Shown piece after piece: positions 46,101 through 56,103 of a DNA stretch of 64,000 nucleotides. Source of the stretch: Dasyornis broadbenti (Eukaryota; Chordata; Aves; Passeriformes; Dasyornithidae); assembly GCA_013397935.1 (NCBI GenBank), contig VZRN01011464.1, forward strand, positions 3,720,081 to 3,784,080, given 5' to 3'. The position numbers and the translations under genes are program-made. Below the pieces are notes generated by a model. That model was not told the DNA's origin, did no database searches, and worked only from the letters and a program-made list of their open reading frames with translations. Numbering within the stretch: position 1 is the stretch's first letter; each line of letters opens with the position of its first letter.

Positions 46101-48518
46101 ATTAGGAGAATATCCCATAGCACTAAGAGAGCTGTAAGTGCCAAAGTTGATTTCACCCAGATAATTTGGTTTTTTGCCCTACACTTCAGAAACCCCCTGA
46201 AGTCTCTCCATACCTTCCTTATTGCATGGCCCAACACAACGAAGGCACAATTTCACCAGCAGTATTTCCATCCTTCTGACTGACAATGTGATCCATGGAT
46301 GCTTTTGGTTGCTGATGAGCTACTGCCTCCCATTTTGATAGCCTGTCCCTTACGACACTCTTGACTGTCTGTTCAGTGGGAGCATTTGCACACAGTGCCT
46401 ACCTGGCAGCTAGATGAAAACCATGGAATATAGATATGTTTTTTCCAAGTGGTGACATCTGGCTTGTTAGCTGACTTGGCTCCCATCTGCTTTACAGACT
46501 CCATTGCTAATGATTGTGCAACCATCCCAGGGAGCTGTTCTGGGTCAGACACTCAGAGATCAGATGGGCTGATTCACCCTTCTGCAGAAAGGGTTTTTTG
46601 TTCTTTGGTTTTGCTTTTTAATGATCTTTACATTTGGCAAGAATAAAAGAATTTCATCACAGGACTGCAAGTCTGTTCACCTCTGAGGCTTCTGTCTAGA
46701 GTTTTATTGCTTGAATACTATCTCAGACAACAGAGCTGCAGCAACCAAATAGAACCTACCTAGCTTAATTGTGTAGAACTGTGAGCCTGTCTAGTCTTGG
46801 TCTGCCTACAAGGTTATTTTAGGAATGAGACTGATGAGGAAAATCTGGCTTGTCCTAGACCCTATGGACATACGAAATGTCTCAGATAGTACACACAGAT
46901 TTTGATAACAGAAGTGGAATGTGATTGGGTTTAGAATCAGAAGAGATCACAGATTATTTTTATGTATTGTGTATGTAGTAGTGGATGAGGGAAACTGGAG
47001 TCCTGTCTACATTGTGCTGGCTCTGGCTGTAATCATGTGGCTTGTCTATGATTTTACCAAAATTACTACAAATTAGGACCAACTCCTCTAAAGCAAAAAG
47101 AGTTATCCTTGTGGGGAATTATTTGAGTGGCAAATCAAGCCTTGTTTCCTTCCACAGGGTTACAAATTCACCCTGAAATCTATATTTTAAATAAAGAAGT
47201 TATCTACATGCAATAGAATTAATGAAGCCTGAATTTCTATCATCCTGATTTTAAAAGTGGCCAGGAAGCCAGGAAGAGAATGGCATTGCCAACTTTCATC
47301 ATGCAAGAGCACATCATGGGGTTGGGTCCAGTTTCTCTGCTCAGGTGCTGTTTTGGGTGTGCAATGGAGACAACCTGTGAAGAATGTGTAGATTAGGGGG
47401 TGATGGCATTCTCAGTCATCTCCATGCTCTTTACCTTAGTTATGACCCAGTAAGACTCAGATGAATGCCTGAGACATGCAGTGAAATTTGGTGAGTGAGC
47501 AGCAGGACATTAATTGAAATTATTGTTATATAGCACAATAGTGTGTATATAAGAGAAAATGTAAACTACTCTAAAACCACAGAGTCACAATAATAAACTC
47601 AAGCTCAGCAGGGATACTATGGCATTACTGCAGATTGGGAAAGAAAAATTAACAATATTTTTGAGCACAAGGATGGAATAAATTCAAATAACTCTATAGC
47701 TAAACAAGGATGTTCCAGACTAATCCAGAGTTCTGTCAATAAAACCAGCAATCCTGTCTCAGACAGTTTTGTGGCATTAGAAGGATTGCAGGAAGTAGTT
47801 TTGGGAAAAAATTGAGGGCATGGAAAAATGTTCATGCAGAGACTCAGATGCGATGGTTGCCATGGTTTACGGTAGAAAGGAATAAGAGAAGGTAGGGAAG
47901 TGATAAAAGCACTGACTACAGGGCAGGTTGCAAGAAAAGCAGATCAGGAACATTTTTTTCACCATTTCATGGTGTGAGAACAAGAGAATATTCAATGAAA
48001 TAATGTACAGGTTCAAAATCAATGGGCCTACTTCACAAAATGTCCAGTGAACTCATTTCACTGAAAATCATTTACATCAAAATTTAAGGATCTAAAAAAT
48101 ATTGGTGGTTTAATGAGGATATAATAATTTTATTACAACTCTAATGCTGTATTTTAAAGCTTCACCTAATTTCCAGTTACAAGAGGCCAAGGTAAGATCT
48201 GATGTAAGAAGCAGCTTTGCCTGCTTTGGAGATTTTGCAACTTCTGTGAGAGATGGAACTGCTAAATTCTGCTACTCACTCAAAAAATATATTTATTAGG
48301 CACAGGATTAATAAACCATATCACTTTCTTCTGTCTTGGGTATCTCACAATTTACCATGCCCATGTTTGATTTCTCTGGGAACATTACCTAATCAATAAT
48401 CTTGGAATAATGACCTAACTGAAAATGCCAAATTGGTTCAGAAATGCAAATTATCCTGACTGATCTTGTGCTATCAGAAGATGATTACACTTCTTTTCTA
48501 TCCTGTGTTTTTCAAAAG
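43147..48518 (+). other. RELN: Intron 17 (5.4 kb)
   Basis: AT-rich. Contains a perfect 20-base palindrome at 44275-44294, and T-rich patches near 44690-44700 and 45748-45763. No gene or classified repeat seen. It ends in tcctgtgtttttcaaaag. Confidence 0.75.
44275..44294. repeat. Perfect 20-base palindrome
   Basis: The string gaagtagtctagactacttc equals its own reverse complement over all 20 bases, with no loop; the next base pair outward does not match. Confidence 0.95.
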
Positions 48519-48595
48519 GCTAGTTCAATTTTATGTGCAACTTGGAAGCAAGACTGTTGGTAACTCCTGCAACAGACCAAGAGCCAGGAATGAAG
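48519..48595 (+). CDS. RELN: Reelin window exon 18: repeat 3B strand
   Basis: A 77 bp exon, phase 2 in and phase 1 out, between tttcaaaag and gtaaag. It encodes LVQFYVQLGSKTVGNSCN and RPRARNE, ending in the first base of Gly. It matches human residues about 1507-1532, where I recall IQIGSKTSGITCIKPRTRNE. This is one of the more diverged exons in the window, with the changes concentrated around the Cys. Confidence 0.95.
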
Positions 48596-50098
48596 GTAAA
48601 GCCTCTTTTCTTTATAATAAGTCTGTAATTTTGCATCTTCTGCAGTGTTTTTGCCTTTTGCTGCCTTTACAAAATCAAAAAGGGTTCTTTTAAACATAAA
48701 TCAATTACCTCTTCAGTTTTCATAAATGGTGCAGAAAGCTATTTATTTTTGATTTACGTATCTATTTATAATTAGTTGCACTGAACCTAATGGTGATCCA
48801 TCTGTAGGAGTAACTATAGGAGCCATGATGGTCTAAGAAAGACAACATTTACAAGGCAAGGTGTAATAGCTTATATTAAACTATTTGGTAGTGTTGGAAA
48901 ACAGGTGACTTTACAAGTACACAGGACTTTTCATAAGGACTGAAATAAAAAGAATGAAATTCAAGTTCAGGATAAAGTGGTCAAACTCCATTTCTGACCT
49001 GAAAAAGAGTTGTCTGCTTGAAAACTTGTTCATCTTCTCAACTACACCAGTGGGTCTAACAAAAAATTGCCTTCCAAAACAAGGTCATGCATGATTACCC
49101 AAAACACAAAATTATAAATCTGCGGCTGAAAATTTATTCAGTCTGAATAAATTCATCTCTGCCAGATGTCTCCTCTCTTATTTTACCTACATGCTTAAAG
49201 TTTCTGGGGTGGAGGTCTGATATTTGTATTTGGGAAGGATCAGCAGAGTTTTGAAAGCAGATTCCCACGTAAAGTGGTCTCGTTGCATGAAGACAGACCG
49301 CTGATGTGATGGATGAGAAAATTTAATTTTCCTCTTCGTATAAATCATTTAATGTCAATGGACGGTTTCCTGATATTTGGTATTTACATTGACGCACTCA
49401 CTCAGGAAAGCTGTCATCTTGCAGCACAGATTACACCAAGGTTTGATTCTCCTCTCATTTGCACCAGTATAAGACATAAAGAAATTCCATTGTCTTTGAA
49501 CATACTCCAACATGAAAGAGTTTTAAGAGAAAAAACATACATAGGTGCTTCTTTCTTGTATTAGCCCCTCTGATGAGCTCTGTTGAAGTTGTGTTGTGTC
49601 CGAGTATTTGCCATACTGTGTGTATGACACAAAGGCTATCTTAAATTGTTTAAATATTATGATAATTAATTTCCAAGGATGCTGTGAGCTTGCATACACA
49701 GCATGAGCATTGTGATCCCAGCTATCAGAATTGTAACCTAGTCTCCCACACAAACTGCAAGGATACCCATCATGAAATAAATACTGTGTGAAGAAAATCA
49801 CATTATTCGTAAAATTTCTGTGGTATGATCATTAGTTTCCCTGAGGATGTAAAACATTCGATCCTTTAAGTTTGGTGAACACAGTCAAAATAGCGTGTGG
49901 CAGCTGGTGACCAACATCACCTTTGCAGTAGGACTTTGTCCACAAAATGCCCCTGGACCAGGAGATGCCTAAAGGGTAGGGAAGGTGTCCAAAGGCCTGA
50001 GCACTGGATGGGGATTGGCATTTCCAGAGTACAGGGTGAATTTTCCCCCCTTTGCTCTGCACAGTCACACTAATTGCTTTTCTTAATTTTAAATATAG
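48596..50098 (+). other. RELN: Intron 18 (1.5 kb)
   Basis: A possible ancient amniote repeat fragment lies at about 49427-49505 (see findings). Otherwise nothing recognised. The acceptor is ttttaaatatag. Confidence 0.7.
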
Positions 50099-50257
50099 GG
50101 CTTGTTGTTCAGTACACAAATGACAATGGGATCACCTGGAGTTTGCTGAGAGAGCTGGACTTCCTGTCATACCTGGAGCCCCAGGTTGTTTCCATAGACT
50201 TACCCAGGGAGGCCAAGACCCCTGCCACCGCTTTCCGCTGGTGGCAGCCACAACATG
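50099..50257 (+). CDS. RELN: Reelin window exon 19: repeat 3B Asp-box
   Basis: A 159 bp exon, phase 1 in and phase 1 out, between aaatatag and gtaagc. It encodes LVVQYTNDNGITWSLLREL, DFLSYLEPQVVSIDLPREA and KTPATAFRWWQPQH. The Asp-box is TNDNGITW with Thr in the first position instead of Ser. FRWWQP follows in the same exon, without the intron that splits the equivalent place in repeats 1B and 2B. Approximately human residues 1532-1585. Confidence 0.96.
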
Positions 50258-52201
50258 GTAAGCAGGACCATCCTAAAAATTCATTAAGCAGCTTTACACA
50301 AACCCACATGTCAATGGTACTCAGTGTAGACATCTTGTGCAGAAACCTCAGCTCATGAAAAACAAAGTATTTTGAACAGTTGGGTGCTGTAAGAGCATAT
50401 TTAGGCTTTCCTGAGTCACACTACAAGAATGGTTTTCCTTTATAGCCCCAAGCTGAAGAATGGGCTTAAGAGTAAAATTGTTTAAGAGCTAAGTTTAAAC
50501 CAAAGATGCGGAGATAACAAGGGGGAGGGGAAAAGAATATTATTAAAAAAAAAAAAAAAGAAAAGAAAAAAAAAGCCTAAATAAGGTTAGAATTTTTGCT
50601 AGAGTATAGAGTGACCTGGGATGCCAAATGACTTACACTCTTCATCTCATTTTTTCTGTTTTGGAAGGGGAGGGATAACTTGGGCTTGAATCTGCCTACC
50701 TGGTGTTCCCATCTCACTATTTCTATATCTCCACACTCCAGAACAGGGCCTGCTCCTCCCACCATTTCTAGTGTCCCAGCTCCCATGAACCTACAAAACC
50801 ACTCAGCCGCTCCCCACATCCTCCCCTGAAAGTAAAACCCTGGTGCTGACTGATTCTTACAGCTGTTCTGAAAGCTCCCTCCTCACAAGGGGTCACCTTA
50901 CCACTATTAAAAGTGTCCTGATTAAGTGTCTTACCTTTGCACAAGGCAGCAGCTCTATCTGCAGGAAATATATATTCAGAAATATAACAAAGTACATTTC
51001 AACAGCAATTCCTTGGAGAGCAAAGCACATATCTTACATTCAGGTAATTATGGTATGCAGCATCTTAGACATCATTTATCATTTTGATGGCTGATTTTAT
51101 TCATACATTTTCTTGTATGTGCTGGACTTAATTGTCCTCACTAGGTAAGAGAATAGACAAGACAAGAGGGATGTGATTTAGTTAAGAAGAGTTAAGTTCC
51201 TTTGGTAAAAAGTGCTGAGCAACAACTGGTGCCCCGCAGACCATTGTACTGTGATGATCATTTGCATTGGTGAGTGGTGCAATGTCCAACCTGTTGCTCC
51301 CTATACCTGCCCTGGAGGTACCTGCTGAGGATGCTCACTCTGAAGACCATCTGATGGCAGCCCTGTGGCTCCCAGCAATAGCAAGGTTTTATGACTGGAG
51401 GTTGAAATATCACCTTCCACACCAGTGCCTGTAGGTGACAACCATTTCTCATTACAAATGTTCGTTCCTTCATGGCCTACCTTCTGTCTGCCATACCTCG
51501 GTGTGGAGTAGTCCTATCAGCCATGACCCATGTTCCTCATGGTGGCAAGGCAAAATTCCTGGCACATTGCTGCAAGCTTACACTTTATTGTAAAGGCTTT
51601 CCTTCCTCTCCTGTGAGGGCAGTAATTGTGCAGTAAGATATTCTTTTCAGCATGCCAGTAAAAAGGTGAATTGAAATGAAAGCTGAAGAAATCGGCTCGA
51701 GATGATGATGAAAGTGAAATGCCTGTAGGCTGGAAAGCAAGAGGAGAAAGATTTCCAGGAAGGAGAACAGCACTTCTCTAAATATTATCTATATGCAGAG
51801 CCTTCAGCATTTTCCTTCATGTTCTATTTGCTTTCATATAAAAGCTGTTTTGGGAACTAGACAGAGGCCTTTCCAATTTAGCTATGGGGAATGGCAGGAA
51901 GGTTGTGACCCATAAAATGACAATCCCCAATCTAGGGGCTCAGGGAGTGTCTCATCCAAACAGAGGGAGAACATATGATGGCAAAGGCACTGAAGCTAAA
52001 GAAATGAAGAGGAAAATACCTGTGTTTATCTGTAATAGAAATATGCTCTAGAGTCCAGGTGCATCCTTGAGCAATGTTTTAGTCTTGTTTAACAGCACAC
52101 AGTCTGTGTGATTGAGCACTGCTCCCTGAGTGAACACAGCATATGGGCAGAAAAAACAACTTACAGGGACTCCAGTAACCTGTCTGTTCTGGTTTTTGTA
52201 G
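50258..52201 (+). other. RELN: Intron 19 (1.9 kb)
   Basis: Contains an A-rich run at 50545-50574. No gene recognised. It ends in ctggtttttgtag. Confidence 0.75.
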
Positions 52202-52390
52202 GGAAGCATTCAGCTCAGTGGGCTTTGGACGATGTGCTTATAGGGATGAATGACAGCTCTCAGACCGGCTTCCAGGATAAATTTGATGGAACTGTGGATT
52301 TACAAGCAAACTGGTACAGAATACAAGGAGGTCAAGTAGACATTGACTGCCTGTCTATGGATACAGCTCTGATGTTCAGTGAAAACATTG
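52202..52390 (+). CDS. RELN: Reelin window exon 20: end of repeat 3B, start of repeat 4A
   Basis: A 189 bp exon, phase 1 in and phase 1 out, between tttttgtag and gtatgt. It encodes KHSAQWALDDVLIGMNDSSQ, TGFQDKFDGTVDLQANWYRI and QGGQVDIDCLSMDTALMF. QWALDD closes 3B; the FQDKFDG segment opens repeat 4. NDS is a potential N-glycosylation sequon. It is almost identical to human about 1585-1648. Confidence 0.96.
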
Positions 52391-52614
52391 GTATGTGTCA
52401 TCAAACATTACTACATTTTGTATGAGTCGATTTTATAAATTATATATGGATCAAGTGCTACAAGATGGGAGATACAGACAAATTCAGGCATTTAGTAATC
52501 TGTAGGAAGACTGGAAAAAGGTGAAGATAGAGGTAACGGGTTTGAATGATAGCAGTACTGAAAGCATATGCTGAAGGTAGACTTTGCTGTTGTTGTTTTT
52601 CTCTCTTTTCTTAG
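52391..52614 (+). other. RELN: Intron 20 (224 bp)
   Basis: Short intron ending in ttctctcttttcttag. No feature inside. Confidence 0.9.
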
Positions 52615-52888
52615 GAAAACCTCGTTACGCTGAGACTTGGGACTTCCACGTGTCAGCCTCCACATTCTTGCAGTTTGAGCTGAGCATGGGTTGCAGCAAA
52701 CCATACAGCAATTCCCACAGCGTTCACCTGCAGTATTCCCTAAACAACGGGAGAGATTGGCACCTGGTGACAGAGGAGTGTGTGCCCCCAACCATCGGCT
52801 GTCAGCAGTACACCGAGAGCTCCATCTACACTTCAGAAAGATTCCAAAACTGGAAGAGAGTAACTGTCTACCTCCCACCCTCAACCAA
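52615..52888 (+). CDS. RELN: Reelin window exon 21: repeat 4A Asp-box
   Basis: A 274 bp exon, the longest here, phase 1 in and phase 2 out, between cttttcttag and gtgagc. It encodes KPRYAETWDFHVSASTFLQF, ELSMGCSKPYSNSHSVHLQY, SLNNGRDWHLVTEECVPP and NWKRVTVYLPPST. The Asp-box is SLNNGRDW. It spans the stretch that repeat 2A spreads over two exons (8 and 9), because no intron follows the Asp-box here. Confidence 0.97.
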
Positions 52889-54187
52889 GTGAGCGCTGCT
52901 CTTCTGGCTGTTTAGCATGACAAAGGTTTTGCTGATCTAATTTGAACAAACATCCCCCAGCTTGGGAATGTTCTGCATGTCTTTTAAATTTTTAAATGTG
53001 TGTTGTCACGCCACTAGAATTTTAAATTTCACTTCAAAATATTTCATCAGCTATAATGTGAACTGTAGGGACTTAAGGAAGTAACAACTTTGATGAGAGA
53101 ATTCTGAAGTCTGGCCTATAATTTATGACAGTAAGAACAAGAATGCTAAACCAGCTTTTCTAACATATATGCAATAAGAAGCAAGAATAAATACCCCGAC
53201 CCATCCTTTCCTACAGTAGTGTTTTCTGTTATTGTACATAAGTTGTCATCCAACGTTTAGGCATGTTAGCCACAGCACTCAGCAAGTCAGAACACGTCAC
53301 TGGACGTGCCACCCCCACCCTTTTGACCAAGAGGAGAGTTCTGCCTGCCTCCTCAGGATATCACACGGCTGTAAATGGAGGTGGCAGATGTGCTGGCATA
53401 TATCTCTCCAAATAAAACCAGGCTCTAGTTTAGAAATGACAGATAATGAAGACACTGCTTACCATTGTTCTGAGGAGTTCTGTAATTCTTCAGAGCACCC
53501 TACACATTACCTCTGTAAATTCCATCACCCAGAAAATACAGTGGTAAAAATGGACACACAGTAAATGAGCTGGGCCTGGAGTTCACATCTTGGTGTCTAA
53601 TTCCACAGTCCACTCCAGAGGGCCATACGTCATCTTCCAAAGAGCTTTTTTTTCCAAAATACTTTCCTTATTTGAGGTTAACAAGGCAGTCAGCAGTGAC
53701 AGCGGTGTGTATGCATGTGCATGTTTGTACTTATACATTTTTATATATATATATATATATATGAACACATATAACCATTGTTTTTCTCTTTACACAACAC
53801 TTAGTATAAATGAATTTTCATTACTTCTTGCTTTACTGAAGCAATTTTATTGTTTCCACTCTGCTAACAACATATGGAGCTGTCAAATGCTAATGGAATT
53901 GCTAATTTCTGCTCAACCCCTTTGCTGATCAGCAAGTGTCTCAGCAAAGGTCTTCCTTGATTATCACTTTGGACACCTTCTTTTAGAATATGCTGGAATT
54001 TTGCCTAACAGACTAACCTGAGAAATTTAAACTTCCAGTTTCAACTAGAATATGCATCTTTTCCAAATAAGAGGGCCATGATTATTAATATGCTTTTCTT
54101 CTGAACTCTGTGGGATTTTCTTTACTATTTAGCATACTATGGAGCAGAATTTTGAACCCTGAAACAAATTTCCTCTGTTTTTAATAG
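52889..54187 (+). other. RELN: Intron 21 (1.3 kb)
   Basis: Contains a (TA)n microsatellite at 53741-53763. Nothing else recognised. It ends in cctctgtttttaatag. Confidence 0.8.
53741..53763. repeat. (TA)n microsatellite
   Basis: About eleven uninterrupted TA units. Confidence 0.9.
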
Positions 54188-54328
54188 CTCTCCCAGAACA
54201 CGGTTCAGATGGATCCAGTACAACTATGCTTCTGGAGTTGATTCTTGGGCTATTGATAATGTGGTCCTGGCTACAGGGTGCCCCTGGATGTGCTCGGGGC
54301 ACGGCATCTGTGATTCAGGTCATTGCAT
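54188..54328 (+). CDS. RELN: Reelin window exon 22: end of repeat 4A and first half of EGF 4
   Basis: A 141 bp exon, phase 2 in and phase 2 out, between tttttaatag and gtgagt. It encodes SPRTRFRWIQYNYASGVDS, WAIDNVVLATGCPWMCSGHG and ICDSGHC. TRFRW and WAIDN end subrepeat 4A, then EGF 4 starts. The intron again falls immediately before the fifth EGF cysteine. The split residue is Met (CMC) where human has Val as I recall it. Confidence 0.95.
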
Positions 54329-54420
54329 GTGAGTAGAAAACTGCTTAAGCTGCTTCATAGACAGGATGTATTTTATCCACGCCAGATGGATAATACCTTT
54401 TCTTCCCAATTCATTGCTAG
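54329..54420 (+). other. RELN: Intron 22 (92 bp)
   Basis: Very short intron between the two halves of EGF 4. It has GT-AG ends and an acceptor ttcccaattcattgctag. Confidence 0.92.
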
Positions 54421-54598
54421 GTGTGACAGAGGCTTTGGAGGTCCGTACTGTGTCCCTGTCCTTCCTCTGCCATCAGTCCTGAAGGATGATTTTAATGGTA
54501 ACTTGCATCCAGACCTTTGGCCTGAAGTCTACGGTGCTGAGAGGGGAAACCTGAATGGTGACACCATCAAGTCTGGAACAGCTCTCATTTTCAAAGGG
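54421..54598 (+). CDS. RELN: Reelin window exon 23: end of EGF 4 and start of repeat 4B
   Basis: A 178 bp exon, phase 2 in and phase 0 out, between attgctag and gtcaga. It encodes CDRGFGGPYCVPVLPLPSVL, KDDFNGNLHPDLWPEVYGA and GDTIKSGTALIFKG. DDFNGNLHPDLW is the acidic linker that opens a B subrepeat. The donor ggg/gtcaga departs from the usual gtragt, yet the protein continues exactly across it to exon 24. Approximately human residues 1787-1846. Confidence 0.95.
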
Positions 54599-56018
54599 GT
54601 CAGAGATTACTTAAATTTTTTAAAAGTGAATGAAAACCAGTAGAGTTAAAAATAAAAAGTAAATTTTCTCTTGGTAGCCCCGTATGCTTATATTGAAGTC
54701 TTTTGGCTAGAATTTGACATTTTCATTTTTCTTGTCTTTTCCTACCCTAAACATGCACCATGTTTTTCACAGTTGGGGTTTTTTGATTTTTTTAATGAAC
54801 AAATGAGTTTCACCTGTTGTATATTACTTCCATTTGTGGTATAAACTCCTTGACCACCAAAGGAAAAGAATGAAACCCTACACTGAGATTCTTGAAGTGA
54901 GCTATTTAGAAATATGGTACATATTACAATCATCTTGAAGTCTCCTGATTGGCTTTTAAGTGTTTTGTATAATACAAATTAGTCAGGGCTGTAGTCTGTG
55001 TAATTAGTGTTTATGTAGTTTGCCTGTATTTTATTCAATTCTATTATTTTGATGTTTTCTAGCTCTTTAAAGACTTGGGTTTTTTTTTGGTTGATTGCAG
55101 ATTTTAAAAGACCGGGAAATATATTTTCTGAATTTTTCAATTCTTAACAAAATGCATAATAGAAAGACTTTTGTTTACAAGCACGTGAATTCTCAGCTCA
55201 CACAAGCCTTCATTTGACACTTTGAACTCAAGTGCCCCCCCAAAAATAGAAGTTTAATAATGTTTGGTGTATAAGTTAATTCTTTGAAATATTTATTTGC
55301 AAAAACTTTGATTCCAGTTCAACCTCTTTAGATTATTTAAATGGCAAATCATGAGATGTGAATTGTCTCAGACTTGCATTGCTTGTTCCTGCAGATTTTT
55401 CCCCAGGGGGAATGGGTCTGAGAGAGAGGGGAGCTCTGAGAGGTGGTTTGCCAGATCTCTGCAGAACAGGGATCTCTGCTCTGGCCCCAGGATCCACACA
55501 ACAATGAGCTCATCCTAGATATGGACAGGGACTCAGGGGTCTCTATGAGGTTTCCTGTCTGCTCCCGCTCCTTGAAGGTCAACAGGTTGCCCCAGAAGAG
55601 GATATTTGTACAAAATATGTTTTGAGGCACAGAAAAGAACTCCTAGAGAGGACTGTCCCTGCCTGGAAATTAGGGTGCTTGGCTATGGTACAGTTTGCAC
55701 AAAAAATGAGTGTGGTAGCTTTGATTCAATGTCTAAACCAGTGTTTGCAGATCTGATCACATCCCAGTGGCTCAGAGCACAAACTGAATGAGCTGTAACT
55801 GTATCTGTACCGGATCATGTAGCTCTACCTCTGCCATATCTTGGCTCACTTTGCCAAGGCTGTCACTGTCCCTGTTTTCTGCCTGGAAAAGGTGTGATAC
55901 AGAGAACTACCTCTTGCTGCCACCAGCAGTCAGTAGCAGACAACATCCAGGCAGCAACAAGGTACAGAACATCTTCAATAATGGGAACTGATAGTCACAC
56001 TATATTCTGTATTTGCAG
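54599..56018 (+). other. RELN: Intron 23 (1.4 kb)
   Basis: No classified repeat. An open, less AT-rich stretch at 55390-55980 has no protein I recognise. It ends in ttctgtatttgcag. Confidence 0.75.
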
Positions 56019-56103
56019 GAAGGACTGAGAATGCTTGTGTCAAGAGATCTAGACTGCACTAATACAGTGTACATTCAGTTTTCATTTAAATTCATTGCCA
56101 AAG
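56019..56103 (+). CDS. RELN: Reelin window exon 24: repeat 4B strand
   Basis: An 85 bp exon, phase 0 in and phase 1 out, between atttgcag and gtaaga. It encodes EGLRMLVSRDLDCTN and TVYIQFSFKFIAK plus the first base of Gly. It matches human residues about 1846-1874 (EGLRMLISRDLDCTN as I recall it). It is the counterpart of the first half of exon 12 in repeat 2B. It is easily missed because it is short, but it is needed to keep frame between exons 23 and 25. Confidence 0.95.

Noticed and set aside
55390..55980. Possible extra exon or nested gene in intron 23
   Set aside because: Open on both strands for short distances, but exons 23 and 24 already join exactly in frame and nothing here resembles reelin or another protein.
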